Shown here piece after piece: positions 26,041 to 35,570 of a stretch of DNA of 64,000 bases; positions within the stretch are counted from its first letter, which is position 1; each line of letters begins with the position of its first letter. The position numbers and the translations under genes were made by a program. Source of the DNA: Litorivivens sp041624475 (GTDB taxonomy: Bacteria; Pseudomonadota; Gammaproteobacteria; Pseudomonadales; Spongiibacteraceae); contig NZ_JBFJUX010000004.1 in the NCBI RefSeq assembly GCF_041624475.1, positions 62,001 through 126,000 of the forward strand, read 5' to 3'. The notes beneath the pieces were generated by a model. The model saw nothing but the letters and a program-made list of their open reading frames with translations, did no database searches and was not told the DNA's origin.

Positions 26041-27711
26041 TCAAAAGCCATTTCTACCGCGTAGTTCACGGAGGTGAGATATTGGAGGGCTCTGAGAGAT
26101 CTGGAGTTTGTCCGGTATAAAGCTCATCGCACGTTCTGCCAATGCTGTGATGGTAAGGCTCGGATTCACGCCCAAGTTGGCTGACAATATCGAGCCGTCG
26201 ATGACATAAAGATTACGGTAATTAAAAACCCGATTTCTTGAATCAATAACTCCTGTCTCCGGAGAATCCGACATTGCGCATCCGCCCATGCAATGAGCGG
26301 TTGTCGGTACATTAAAAGCGATTTCGGATAAGGAGCTTAGACCGATTCCTCCGGTGGCTTTGGCGGATTTTTCCGTGAATTCGTTGGCCTCAGGTATGAA
26401 CGTAGGAATAGGTTCGCCTTCACTGCAGAGGTCTTTCTTAAAGGGCCAGAACCAGCGTCGCTTCCAGCGCATATTAATATGGCCGTCTATAGTCTGCATA
26501 ACGAGAAAAATGACAGTTTCTCGTGAGAAGCGCCAGGGTAGCAGGCTTCGGATTCCCTTTGCGGGGTGACTTGCCAAGAGGCGAATCATTGACAGCGCCC
26601 AATAGAAAACGCGAACCCATCCTGCGCGTCCATGAGTCAGCACCGTGAACAAGCCACTCATCAAGTTAGAGCCATCGGGATAGCGGACTGCTTCGATGTG
26701 GGTGTTATGATCGATATAGATACCTGACCCAATGGCGATTCCCTTGGACAGATCTTTTCCTGTGCCGGGGTAGCGAACTGCCAGAATGGATTCGGAGTTC
26801 GTTCGTACGCGATTTCCTAAATCGTCAGAAATATTGGGGAGTGAGCCTTTCTCCTTTAGGTGAAATAATAGGCTCTGAGTGCCGAGTGACGAAGCGGCAA
26901 ATATTACGTTCTTTGCAGTGAACTCAAATGATTGAGACGGCCAGCGTAAAAATGCGTTTTTCGCGCTCACCTTATAGCCCTTACTGCCATCAAGGGCTCC
27001 GCCCAGCGGGCGCACATCGACTACGCGAGTTTCAGAAAGGATCTCCGTGCCAAGTTTCTCTGCAAGGTACAGGTAGTTTTTATCTAGAGAGTTTTTTGCG
27101 TTATACCGGCAGCCCACCATGCATCCGCCGCAAGCGATGCAGGAGCTTCTCGCTGGACCCTCACCTTCGAAATATGGATCAGGGTACTCAGTGCCGGGAT
27201 TGTCATCTTCGTTGCCGAAAAATATCCCCACGTCTGTATGATAGTAGGTGCTCTCAACGCCAGCTTCTTTCGCTAGGCTGTAAAGTAATTCATCCGCGGC
27301 CGCTGGCTGTTTATTCGTCGTAACGCCAAGCATGCGTTTAGCTTCTTCGTAGTACGATGGCATCACGCTTTCCCAATCATCCAGGCCGGCCCAGTTGCCG
27401 TTCCGCCAAACGCTATCGGGGGGCACTAGCAATGTTTGCGCGTACGTAATGGAGCCGCCGCCGACAGCGTTGCCATGTAAAATCATTACGTGCTTGAATA
27501 ACCTAAGGCTAAGAAATCCTTTGAGGTTAAGCAGTGGTTTCCATAGGTAATCCCATACTTTCCAATTAGTAATGGGAAGATTTTCTGGTGACCAGCGTCT
27601 ACCTTGCTCAATTACGAGAACCTTGTATCCTTTCTGAGACAACCGGTACGCACTTACGCTACCGCCGAACCCAGAGCCAATAATCAAATAATCGTAATCG
27701 AATTCGGTCAT
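26041..27711 (-). CDS. GMC-family alcohol oxidoreductase, cholesterol-oxidase-like
   Basis: A 556-residue FAD-dependent oxidoreductase. The Rossmann FAD motif IIGSGFGGSVSAYRL is near the N-terminus. A cysteine-rich segment CIACGGCMVGC lies at about residues 195-205, and the C-terminal GMC signature region ends with NLYVIDGSILSANLGVNPS. The cysteine cluster and layout resemble the large bacterial cholesterol-oxidase/alcohol-dehydrogenase branch. Lying 116 bp downstream of the CYP153-type P450 and its ferredoxin on the same strand, it most likely oxidises the alcohol they make to an aldehyde (inference). ATG 27711 is chosen over GTG 27720, which would add three residues. Confidence 0.88.
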   Translation of the reverse strand: MTEFDYDYLIIGSGFGGSVSAYRLSQKGYKVLVIEQGRRWSPENLPITNWKVWDYLWKPLLNLKGFLSLRLFKHVMILHGNAVGGGSITYAQTLLVPPDSVWRNGNWAGLDDWESVMPSYYEEAKRMLGVTTNKQPAAADELLYSLAKEAGVESTYYHTDVGIFFGNEDDNPGTEYPDPYFEGEGPARSSCIACGGCMVGCRYNAKNSLDKNYLYLAEKLGTEILSETRVVDVRPLGGALDGSKGYKVSAKNAFLRWPSQSFEFTAKNVIFAASSLGTQSLLFHLKEKGSLPNISDDLGNRVRTNSESILAVRYPGTGKDLSKGIAIGSGIYIDHNTHIEAVRYPDGSNLMSGLFTVLTHGRAGWVRVFYWALSMIRLLASHPAKGIRSLLPWRFSRETVIFLVMQTIDGHINMRWKRRWFWPFKKDLCSEGEPIPTFIPEANEFTEKSAKATGGIGLSSLSEIAFNVPTTAHCMGGCAMSDSPETGVIDSRNRVFNYRNLYVIDGSILSANLGVNPSLTITALAERAMSFIPDKLQISQSPPISHLRELRGRNGF

Positions 27712-27836
27712 GCTATTCACTCGAAACTACAGGAGATAAAAAAGCCTCCTTTAGCCGGAAAACTTAATCTCCAACTAAAAACACGAGCCATCAAAGCTCG
27801 CGTCGAGAGGCGAAGGGAAGAAGACTTGACGAATGA

Positions 27837-29111
27837 TTAGTGCTTAGATTTTATTTTCACCATCATTGACTCATACCCATGTACAAAGTTTGAGTGCACA
27901 CGGACTGGCTTTCCTACAACATCGATGCTTTCAAACCGTTTAAGAATTTCCTCCCAGGTAATGCGAAGCTGCATTTCGCCAAGACGGTTTCCCATACAAC
28001 GGTGAATGCCAAGACCGAAGGACAGATGCTGCCTCGCCCGCTGCCTGTCGACGATTACCTGATCCGGGTTTTCGATAATGCGCTCGTCGCGATTACCAGA
28101 TATGTACCACATGACAACTTTATCGCCCTTTCTAATCTGCTTCCCGTTTAACTCGTAATCGCATTTAGCAACACGGCGCATATGGGCTAGAGGTGTTTGC
28201 CAGCGAATAATTTCCGAGACCATATTCGGGACAAGTTGCGGGTTCGCTTTGAGCTTGGCAAATTCCTCTGGGAACTCGTTCATAGCTAATACGCTGCCGG
28301 AGATCGAATTTCGAGTGGTGTCGTTCCCGCCAACAATCAGTAAGCCAAGGTTGCCCATAAATTCCGCCGGGCGATTTATCATGTCTCGCGTATCTTCATT
28401 GGCCTCAAGAAGACTGATCATGTCAAAGCCGGGTGCGCCCCCTTTTTCACGATGCGCCGCTTTTTGGTGCCAAAGTCGAGCAAAGGTTTCCACCATGTCT
28501 TGCAAAGCAGCAAAGCGTTCTTCTTTACAGGCGTTGCCTCCCGATAGCTCTGGTGCTGATGTAGCTATATCTGACCAGTAGACCAGCTTGTGGCGATCTT
28601 CATAAGGAAAATCAAATATCGTCGCCAGCATCTGGGATGTTAGTTCTTTGGATACACTGGAGACCCAATCAAAGCTCTCTCCAGTTGGAAGCTGATCAAA
28701 AATTTCACTGATTCGGCTTCTGATAAGATCTTCCATCGAGGCAAGGTTTCGAGGTGCAACAACAGCCTGTACAGCATTTCGTTGTTCGTCATGCTTGGGA
28801 GGATCCATGGAGATAAAATTTTCAAGTGGGATGTCCGCGTCAGGGTCGCCAATCATGATGAAGGGCTCAGAAGAAAACACTTCATGATTGGTGTCCACGG
28901 CAACAATGTCTTCAAACCGCGTCACCGACCAAAAAGGGCCGAAGGGGCTTTCCGGGAGATAGTGGACTGGGTCTTCGTCACGTACACGTTTGAAATAATC
29001 TTGCCAGCGATTTTGGGAGTATAGGGCTGGATCGCTCAAATCGATGGCTTCGAGGGGAAGCTCATAGGGGTCTGGCAGTGTTTCTTTTTGTCGGTCTGAT
29101 TGGCTAGTCAT
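27837..29111 (-). CDS. Cytochrome P450, CYP153-like (copy 1)
   Basis: A 424-residue soluble P450. The I-helix is GGNDTTRNS, the K-helix ExxR is in SEIIRWQTPL, and the heme-thiolate loop is FGLGIHRCMGNRLGE with the cysteine ligand. FGPFWSVTRFEDIV near the N-terminus and DPPKHDEQR are features shared with CYP153 alkane terminal hydroxylases. It would insert oxygen at a terminal carbon of alkanes or similar chains using electrons from the ferredoxin encoded just upstream. GTG 29135 overlaps the ferredoxin stop (GTGA); ATG 29111 has a better AGGG upstream, so it is preferred. It is the second gene of a ferredoxin-P450-GMC operon. No ferredoxin reductase is nearby. Confidence 0.93.
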   Translation of the reverse strand: MTSQSDRQKETLPDPYELPLEAIDLSDPALYSQNRWQDYFKRVRDEDPVHYLPESPFGPFWSVTRFEDIVAVDTNHEVFSSEPFIMIGDPDADIPLENFISMDPPKHDEQRNAVQAVVAPRNLASMEDLIRSRISEIFDQLPTGESFDWVSSVSKELTSQMLATIFDFPYEDRHKLVYWSDIATSAPELSGGNACKEERFAALQDMVETFARLWHQKAAHREKGGAPGFDMISLLEANEDTRDMINRPAEFMGNLGLLIVGGNDTTRNSISGSVLAMNEFPEEFAKLKANPQLVPNMVSEIIRWQTPLAHMRRVAKCDYELNGKQIRKGDKVVMWYISGNRDERIIENPDQVIVDRQRARQHLSFGLGIHRCMGNRLGEMQLRITWEEILKRFESIDVVGKPVRVHSNFVHGYESMMVKIKSKH

Positions 29112-29131
29112 TATTCTATGCCCTGTGTCAG

Positions 29132-29452
29132 TCACATTTGAAATTCAGGAAGTTCGACAACCAGTCCATTAAGTTCGTCATTGAGCTGCAGCTGGCATGA
29201 AAGTCTTGATCGTTCACAGCCTTCTGGCGTCATTTGCAGCATGATGGCCTCTGTCTCGTTCGGAGAGCCGACTTTATCAATCCATTCAGGTGATACGATG
29301 ACGTGGCAAGTGCCGCAGGCGCAGCCCCCGCCGCAATCTGCGTCAATGCCCGGGACGCTGTTGTTGAGAGCCGCTTGCATCAAGCTGGCACCAGATTCTG
29401 CAGTGACTTCGTGCACTTCACCGCTGTGTTCAATAAACTTAACCTCAATCAC
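29132..29452 (-). CDS. [2Fe-2S] ferredoxin for P450
   Basis: A 106-residue ferredoxin of the adrenodoxin/putidaredoxin type. The cluster ligands are visible as CGGGCACGTC (CX5CX2C) plus a C-terminal Cys in RLSCQLQ. It carries electrons to the CYP153-like P450 whose reading frame starts at its stop codon. The protein starts MIEVKFIEH, as in other P450 ferredoxins. A partner reductase must be encoded elsewhere. A second, related ferredoxin lies at 44280-44597. Confidence 0.93.
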   Translation of the reverse strand: MIEVKFIEHSGEVHEVTAESGASLMQAALNNSVPGIDADCGGGCACGTCHVIVSPEWIDKVGSPNETEAIMLQMTPEGCERSRLSCQLQLNDELNGLVVELPEFQM

Positions 29453-29679
29453 AATGGCTCTCCTGTCTTAGGTTTGGCTGTGAATTAGCCTGTAAGATAG
29501 CCCTCGAACCCCTGTCATTTTCAGACTAAAACTGTTCATTAGCAGACAGTTGGTGTCTTTCCTGGGTCTCGAGCCTAATTACGTTAGGGTGCTGCCGGGT
29601 TCACCGGGTCGTGAAATATCGAGGCTGGACAAGATTGTGTGAATGAGAGCGTATAGCCAAGTCTGGGCGAGTGCGGCTT
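29453..29679. promoter_or_regulatory. Upstream region of the ferredoxin-P450-GMC operon
   Basis: A 227-bp gap. It contains the inverted pair AACTGT (29530-29535) and ACAGTT (29546-29551), and the string CCCCTGTCATTT (29509-29520). CCCCTGTCA recurs at 30787-30795 upstream of the neighbouring AraC-type and TonB receptor genes. These could be binding sites for the AraC-type regulator encoded next door; this is inference. Confidence 0.35.
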
Positions 29680-30717
29680 TTATTTACTGGAGCGAAACTG
29701 TTTTGGGGTCAATCCAGTAGCATGCTTGAAGGCACGTGCGAAATTGGAGTCGCTGCTGTAACCAGAGGCTAATGCTACCTTGCAAACGGGAAGTTCCGTA
29801 GCATTCAGCAAATACTTGGAGTACTCAATGGACACCTGTTGCTTTAGCTCCGCAAATGAAACCCCTTCTTGGTGTAAGCGTCGCGCAAGGGTGCGCTCGG
29901 AGATATTCAGCTCTTCGGCTGTCTGAGATATGTTCATCGGCTGCATTCTGGTAAGCCGTTGACGAAGAACCTTGCTCACTTTTGCACTGTAAGTGGCATG
30001 CGAGCTCAAGCTGGTTGAGGTTTTCAGGTTTGTATAGACTTGTTCGAATGTTGCCTGATTATGGGTATATAGAGCCTGTGACAGATGGTGTTTGTCAAAG
30101 ACCACCTCGATGGTCTTCTGTGAAAAAAGAAATTTAGCGTTGAATTTATTTTCGTAATCTTCAAGTTCGCCCATAGGGTCATGGGTTAGGTGAATGCGAA
30201 CAGCGGGTTCCGGCAAGTTGGCGAAGTGGCGAAGGTTGAGAAGATAGCCGCATACAGACTCGTCGAGCTGATGCTGGATGTCATCGAAATCGACTAGTGG
30301 CTCCATCACGATGTGGCAATGTTGCTGAACATCATGCATGGCAAAGCGGTACGCCGGCATAACGGTGTCGGAAAAATCAATCATTACTTCCAGGGCCTGC
30401 CTAACCGTTTTTGCCGTAAAAGAGGCCAGACCGAACATGCCGCCAGGTATGGTTATGGGAATAAAATCTGCGAGCTGTACTGACAGAGGGGTCCCTGGCA
30501 TTGCGATATCTTTGCAGCAGCGAAATAGCTCGCGAAACTGCCAGCCGTTAATGGTGCCCTCCCGGCGAGATATTTGCTCGTTTGATATGAGGCAGCGCTT
30601 ATACAGATCATTTTTATCAATTTTTCTGAAGTCGTAAAACTTCTCCCCTAGGTCTAGCAGGGCTATAGGGAGTAGGGTTTTCTCGAGCTGCTGTAGGGTG
30701 TTAGTAGCATGGGGCAT
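29680..30717 (-). CDS. AraC-family transcriptional regulator (copy 1)
   Basis: A 345-residue regulator of the long AraC type: an N-terminal ligand-sensing domain of the arabinose-binding-2 kind (about residues 25-210) and a C-terminal double helix-turn-helix (about 250-343) with EELNISERTLARRLHQEG and VALASGYSSDSNFARAFKHATG. Such regulators usually activate a neighbouring catabolic operon in response to its substrate. It lies upstream of the ferredoxin-P450-GMC genes on the same strand and divergently from a TonB receptor. A similar but distinct regulator lies at 44726-45796 next to the third P450. Confidence 0.9.
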   Translation of the reverse strand: MPHATNTLQQLEKTLLPIALLDLGEKFYDFRKIDKNDLYKRCLISNEQISRREGTINGWQFRELFRCCKDIAMPGTPLSVQLADFIPITIPGGMFGLASFTAKTVRQALEVMIDFSDTVMPAYRFAMHDVQQHCHIVMEPLVDFDDIQHQLDESVCGYLLNLRHFANLPEPAVRIHLTHDPMGELEDYENKFNAKFLFSQKTIEVVFDKHHLSQALYTHNQATFEQVYTNLKTSTSLSSHATYSAKVSKVLRQRLTRMQPMNISQTAEELNISERTLARRLHQEGVSFAELKQQVSIEYSKYLLNATELPVCKVALASGYSSDSNFARAFKHATGLTPKQFRSSK

Positions 30718-31111
30718 AGGTGTATTTCATCATGCCTTCTTATTGTTGTATGTCATGGGTTTTGAGGAATAACTTGGCCGGAATTGCCCCTGTCACATTG
30801 GCGTAATACGACAGACATTGGCTGCAAATGACTATAACTCCCGCCTAAGATTTTAGCCAGACATTAATGGTGGTGTCTGGTGGATAGCGCAACCTCCGGT
30901 TGACGTGATTCGGTTGTCTGGAGCTCAAGCGGGCGTTACAAGTCGGTTGCTAGACTTGTCGATGAGCCGCCGGTGAAGGCTGTTTCTGGTTGTAAGTGCT
31001 TGTAATTATTAAGCAAACAGAGCCAGTTCGCAGCTCGCAACACAGTTGGGCCGAAAACTCCTGCCGGGACGCTTTCGTTTGAGCATAAAACCATAATATG
31101 AGGCATATAGT
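30718..31111. promoter_or_regulatory. Divergent promoter region with candidate AraC-type direct repeats
   Basis: A 394-bp gene-free region between the AraC-type regulator and the first TonB receptor. The octamer ACATTGGC occurs twice (30795-30802 and 30815-30822), 20 bp start to start, close to the two-turn spacing used by AraC-family proteins. The upstream copy overlaps CCCCTGTCA, which is shared with the ferredoxin operon's leader. Promoter hexamers are not obvious. Confidence 0.4.
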
Positions 31112-33622
31112 ATGACTTACAGATGCAAATCCCCTCAGAGGCTGATGGCTGGCGCGTTTCTGGTTGCTGTTAACTCGGCAGGAGTTGAGGCAAAGGTGCT
31201 GGAAGAGGTGATGGTTACAGCTCAGAAAACTTCTGCGAGCACGCAGGATACCCCGATCGCCATTACGGGGATGACGGGTGACGCGCTGGAAAAATTCGGC
31301 TTTCAGAACGCCAATGACATCTCAGCACAGGTCCCGAATATGCAGGTCAGCGGCCCCTACGGAGATGTGCAGCCCATCTTTTCAATACGCGGCGTCAGTA
31401 TGTCGGACTACAGCTCAAATCAGGCCAGTCCGATAGGCGTCTATACCGATGAAATGTATATGGGGGCGACCTATACCCATGGTATGAACTTCTTTGATGT
31501 GGAGCGTCTCGAGGTGCTTCGTGGGCCTCAGGGAACCCTTTACGGGAAAAACACCACCGGCGGCGCGGTTAATATCATCACGAAGTCCGCAAAGGTTGGT
31601 GATGAGTTTTCTTTCAACATGAAGGCGGGGGCGGGAAATTATGGCTCTCAAGCTTTCGATTTCGGCATCCAGGATACGGTAATTGAAGATACCTTGGCGC
31701 TCCGACTTGGCTATTCCTCAAGTCGTCATGATGGCTACGTTGAAAATGCTTTCGGAGGCAGCAACTTGTCTCAGCTTGATTTTCAAGGCGCTAGGCTGAG
31801 TGCGCAATGGTTGGTAACCGATGCGACAACCATTGATTTCAAATACACCAATAGCGGTAACGATTCTCTTGCTAACGGTTCGCGGAATGAGCCGCGCGGC
31901 GACCTTTCAAAAAACCCTGAGCAAGCGCAAGCAATAGCTGCGAGTGGTGTCGGCGCGTACACAGAGAAACCAAACAATGGCTTTATTGATAATACGGGCT
32001 ATTCTCGGCCTGCACATGGGCTTGACCGTCACGAGCAGCAAGATGATTACACCGGCCCTCTAGTTGTCGATAATGAAAGTGCGTTGATGAAAATCGAGCA
32101 CATAACTGAGTCCTACACATTTACCAGTATCAGTACCTATAGCGAAGCCGATTATCGTCAGAAACAAAATGTCGACGGCGGGCCCGATGGATTATTACAT
32201 ATTCGGTGGGGCGTTCAGACAGATGCAGTCAGCCAGGACCTGCGGGTTGCCGGAAATTTTGATAACGGCTTTAGCTTCATATCTGGGATGTACTACGCAA
32301 CTGAATACCAGGATATGCACAATATCTACGAAATCTACGAAACTCCTCCGGATACCAGGGTGGCGGCCACCTTTCCCGGGGCAGCTGCGTTCTATCCGTT
32401 TCTGCTCGATTTCGGCGGTATCGATCAGAAAATGATCACCGACAAAACAAGCTACGCTGTTTATTCTCAGTTTCGGTTCGATGCAACCGCAAACCTGGGG
32501 TTTGACTTTGGCATACGCTATACGGCAGACCAGATCGACCTGGATTACCTCAACATCTCCCGATTCACCTACGATGGCGAGCCTGTAGGCACATGGGTGC
32601 CGGGTAACAATACGGGCACTGATGAGCCCTTTATTGTACCAACTGTCGGAAGTAACGGCCCACTGGAAACCGACGCTATTATCGCTGGCTTGGCAGATGG
32701 CAGCATCACCCCCCAGGACCTGGCCAGTAATGCCGAAAGCGGTTATACGCATGGCCCCTACACAACGGACTCTGCACCACGCCTTACAGCCAACGAGAAA
32801 GAGTGGACCGGTAAGTTGGGTGTTGACTATCGCTTAAGCGAAGATCTCATGGTCTACGCAAGTTACAGCAAAGGCTATCGGGCCGGTAACTTCAACGGCG
32901 GTGTCTACTACGAAGTACGTGACTTTGAGAATGCCTATGCAGAGCCCGAATTCCTTGATGCCTATGAAGTAGGCATGAAATCGGATCTTCTCGAAGGCTC
33001 CATGCGTCTGAATGCGGCCCTGTTCTACTACGACTACACTAACCAGCAGTTCATTAACGTAGTGGGCGTATCCAATTTCTTGGAAAATGCTGGCGGGTCA
33101 GAGATCTTGGGTTTTGAGTCTGAGCTTATGTGGGCCATCGGAGAGCGCCTTGTCGTGAACTTTGGCCTCGGTCTCTTAGAAAGTGAGTACACGGAGCTTA
33201 CGCTCTCAGATACACAAACGTTGAATGACCCTGACGATAATGTAGATCTTTCGGGCAATGAGCTGATTTCTGCCCCCAAAGTCAGTGGCAATATCTCGCT
33301 CGACTACGACGTGCTTGTAACCGACGCTGGCTTTTTGAGTTTCAATGTTAATGCAAACTACCAAGGCGAACAGTGGTATAGCGCTTATAACGACAAGGCC
33401 GGGTACGACAAGATAAAGCAGGATCCGTACACGCTAGTCAATTCGCGACTAACTTGGCGTTCTTATGACAATAGCTACTCAGTCGCTCTATGGGGGAAAA
33501 ACCTCACTGAGACTGAATACGACGGGTACGCAATTAACCTCCAGGCTGGGTTCGGATTTGACTACTTCCAGGAAGGTGCTCCGCGCACCTACGGATTAGA
33601 AATGACCTACCGTTGGGAGTAA
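31112..33622 (+). CDS. TonB-dependent outer-membrane receptor (copy 1)
   Basis: An 836-residue receptor with an N-terminal TonB box (EEVMVTAQK, about residues 31-39), a plug domain (residues about 45-170, with VERLEVLRGPQGTLYGKNTTGG) and a 22-strand barrel. The C-terminus reads TYGLEMTYRWE; the extra Glu after the usual terminal aromatic is unusual. Signal peptide: LMAGAFLVAVNSAGVEA. It heads a rightward gene series with a P450 and an epoxide-isomerase-like protein, suggesting import of their hydrophobic or conjugated substrate. The substrate cannot be inferred from sequence. Confidence 0.93.
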   Translation: MTYRCKSPQRLMAGAFLVAVNSAGVEAKVLEEVMVTAQKTSASTQDTPIAITGMTGDALEKFGFQNANDISAQVPNMQVSGPYGDVQPIFSIRGVSMSDYSSNQASPIGVYTDEMYMGATYTHGMNFFDVERLEVLRGPQGTLYGKNTTGGAVNIITKSAKVGDEFSFNMKAGAGNYGSQAFDFGIQDTVIEDTLALRLGYSSSRHDGYVENAFGGSNLSQLDFQGARLSAQWLVTDATTIDFKYTNSGNDSLANGSRNEPRGDLSKNPEQAQAIAASGVGAYTEKPNNGFIDNTGYSRPAHGLDRHEQQDDYTGPLVVDNESALMKIEHITESYTFTSISTYSEADYRQKQNVDGGPDGLLHIRWGVQTDAVSQDLRVAGNFDNGFSFISGMYYATEYQDMHNIYEIYETPPDTRVAATFPGAAAFYPFLLDFGGIDQKMITDKTSYAVYSQFRFDATANLGFDFGIRYTADQIDLDYLNISRFTYDGEPVGTWVPGNNTGTDEPFIVPTVGSNGPLETDAIIAGLADGSITPQDLASNAESGYTHGPYTTDSAPRLTANEKEWTGKLGVDYRLSEDLMVYASYSKGYRAGNFNGGVYYEVRDFENAYAEPEFLDAYEVGMKSDLLEGSMRLNAALFYYDYTNQQFINVVGVSNFLENAGGSEILGFESELMWAIGERLVVNFGLGLLESEYTELTLSDTQTLNDPDDNVDLSGNELISAPKVSGNISLDYDVLVTDAGFLSFNVNANYQGEQWYSAYNDKAGYDKIKQDPYTLVNSRLTWRSYDNSYSVALWGKNLTETEYDGYAINLQAGFGFDYFQEGAPRTYGLEMTYRWE

Positions 33623-33732
33623 TCAGCTAAAGCCAGCATGGTCGTCGGAATCCGACCTCTGTTCAGATTCCGACTTCCTTAAAAAGTCTATCAACTATTC
33701 GCTCACTGATGAGTGATCACGGAGTAATTCAA

Positions 33733-34977
33733 ATGTATATCGCCGAAACTATTCCGGACCCTTGGGCCATACCAATTGAGCAGATCGATGTTAGCAATCC
33801 TGCGTTACTGGCGCAGGATGCATGGCGGCCATTTTTTGAAAGATTGCGCAAAGAAGCCCCTGTACACTATCAAGCGAATAGTCCATTTGGTCCCTTTTGG
33901 TCGATTACAAAGTTTGATGACATTGTTGCAATTGACACCAACCACGAGGTTTTCTCATCCGAGCCCAATATTTTTCTGGCTGATCTCGGTGACGATCTTC
34001 CAGCCGAAAACTTTATTGCCATGGATCCACCTCGGCACGATGTGCAACGCAAGGCCGTGCAGCCAGTGGTGGCGCCCACTAATCTGAAAGAAATGGAGAG
34101 CTTGATCCGGCGTAGAGTCGTCGAAATTCTGGAAAGCCTGCCTGTTGGCGAGACTTTCAATTGGGTGGAACATGTCTCCCAGAATCTGACGACCCAGATG
34201 CTGGCTACACTGTTCGATTTTCCGTTTGAAGATCGCCATCTGTTGCCATATTGGTCAGATCTGGCCGCAGGCTCGCCTGAGCTAGGTGGTGGCGATTTTA
34301 CGTCAGAAGAACGACTTACCGGCCTTATGGGAATGCTGGAGTATTTCACTAATCTCTGGCACGAACGTAAAGGAAAAGAAACGAATGGCCTCGACCTAAT
34401 TACGCTATTGCAGAACAACCCTGATACCGCTGACATGGTCGACCGACCCATGGAATATATTGGGAATCTTGGTTTGCTTATCGTGGGGGGGAACGACACT
34501 ACGCGAAATTCTATCAGTGGCGGTGTGCTTGCGCTGAACCAAAATCCGGCAGAGTACAAAAAACTGCGAGAAAATCCTGGTTTGATTCCAAATATGGTAT
34601 CGGAAATTATTCGATGGCAGACACCCTTGGCTCACATGCGACGCACAGCCAAAGTGGATACAGAATTCCGCGGGCAAAAGATCAGAAAAGGCGACAAAGT
34701 GGTCATGTGGTATCTGTCAGGAAATCATGACGACACTGCGATAGATCGCGCTAACGAATTCATTATTGACCGGAAAAACGCCCGCCACCACATAGCTTTT
34801 GGTTTTGGTATACATCGCTGCATGGGTAATCGTCTGGCTGAAATGCAGTTACGGATACTTTGGGAGGAAATCATGCAGCGATTCCACAAAGTGGAAGTTG
34901 TTGGAGAGCCCGAGCGGGTAACCTCCAACTGGGTACGTGGTTACAGGACGCTGCCCGTTAAGCTGCATGCCTTGTAG
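33733..34977 (+). CDS. Cytochrome P450, CYP153-like (copy 2)
   Basis: A 414-residue P450 closely similar to the copies at 27837 and 42850. It has SPFGPFWSITKFDDIV near the N-terminus, the I-helix GGNDTTRNS, ExxR in SEIIRW, and the heme loop FGFGIHRCMGNRLAE. ATG 33733 has GGAG 8 nt upstream, while the ORF could begin 8 codons earlier. No ferredoxin is encoded beside it, so it presumably shares one of the two island ferredoxins. It is followed after 110 bp by a styrene-oxide-isomerase-like gene, which suggests that this P450 makes an epoxide from an alkene; CYP153 enzymes are known to epoxidise terminal alkenes as well as hydroxylate alkanes. The link is inference. Confidence 0.92.
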   Translation: MYIAETIPDPWAIPIEQIDVSNPALLAQDAWRPFFERLRKEAPVHYQANSPFGPFWSITKFDDIVAIDTNHEVFSSEPNIFLADLGDDLPAENFIAMDPPRHDVQRKAVQPVVAPTNLKEMESLIRRRVVEILESLPVGETFNWVEHVSQNLTTQMLATLFDFPFEDRHLLPYWSDLAAGSPELGGGDFTSEERLTGLMGMLEYFTNLWHERKGKETNGLDLITLLQNNPDTADMVDRPMEYIGNLGLLIVGGNDTTRNSISGGVLALNQNPAEYKKLRENPGLIPNMVSEIIRWQTPLAHMRRTAKVDTEFRGQKIRKGDKVVMWYLSGNHDDTAIDRANEFIIDRKNARHHIAFGFGIHRCMGNRLAEMQLRILWEEIMQRFHKVEVVGEPERVTSNWVRGYRTLPVKLHAL

Positions 34978-35087
34978 TAATGCCATGGTCTCAATCCTTG
35001 CCCGCGCTCTTTTTTTTGCCGGGCAAGGAAGTAAACCATATATCAGTTAATCGTGACTGCTTCATCGGAGATAGTGCGAGAAAGAAT

Positions 35088-35570
35088 ATGAACTATTCCT
35101 ACGGCTCCAAGCTTTTGAGACACGGGTTTATGGCGCTTTTGGTTGGCCTAGTCGGTGGTTTTTTGTTTACTTTCTCACTCATAGGCGGAGTGTCGTTCAG
35201 CCCACTTCCTGTCGCGATCGAAATGGATATTCCTGGTACGACAAAGGGGTGGCGTGTTCTTCATGTCGGGATGCTCATGAACGGTCTAATGGCAATTGCG
35301 GTGGCTCTGGCAATGCACGATGTGTCCTTGAGCCCGCGGGTAGCTCGCCGAGTATATGTAGGGACTGCGATTGCCGTATGGGGTAATTTTTCATTTTATT
35401 TTTTCGGTATGTTCGCGCCTAATCGGGGTTTGACTGCCGGCGGCAATCAGTTGGGTGAAGCAAGCGTTGCAGGTGTGCTTGCCTTCTTTCCCGCCATCCT
35501 TAGTGCCGCAACATTGATCTATGTCTGCTGGATAATGTTTCGGGCGGATCCGTTGCCCGAAAAATCATAG
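35088..35570 (+). CDS. Styrene oxide isomerase-like membrane protein
   Basis: A 160-residue integral membrane protein with about four hydrophobic helices, near the length of StyC (about 170). From memory of StyC the shared positions are striking: HG at residues 12-13, IPG-x3-GW at 48-55, His59 and Asn65 in HVGMLMNGLM, WGN then FY at Tyr104, and FAPNRGLTAGGNQLG at 109-122. In StyC the equivalents His58, Asn64 and Tyr103 sit at a heme b site used for Meinwald rearrangement of epoxides to aldehydes. So this protein probably isomerises an epoxide in the inner membrane. ATG 35088 is preceded by GAGAAAG; a longer frame from 34980 has no such support. It is placed directly after a CYP153-like P450. 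Known styC genes sit with flavin styrene monooxygenases, and none is present here. Confidence 0.82.
   Translation: MNYSYGSKLLRHGFMALLVGLVGGFLFTFSLIGGVSFSPLPVAIEMDIPGTTKGWRVLHVGMLMNGLMAIAVALAMHDVSLSPRVARRVYVGTAIAVWGNFSFYFFGMFAPNRGLTAGGNQLGEASVAGVLAFFPAILSAATLIYVCWIMFRADPLPEKS

Noticed and set aside
29453..29679. A small gene upstream of the ferredoxin
   Set aside because: No open frame with a start and ribosome-binding site is found; the region looks regulatory.
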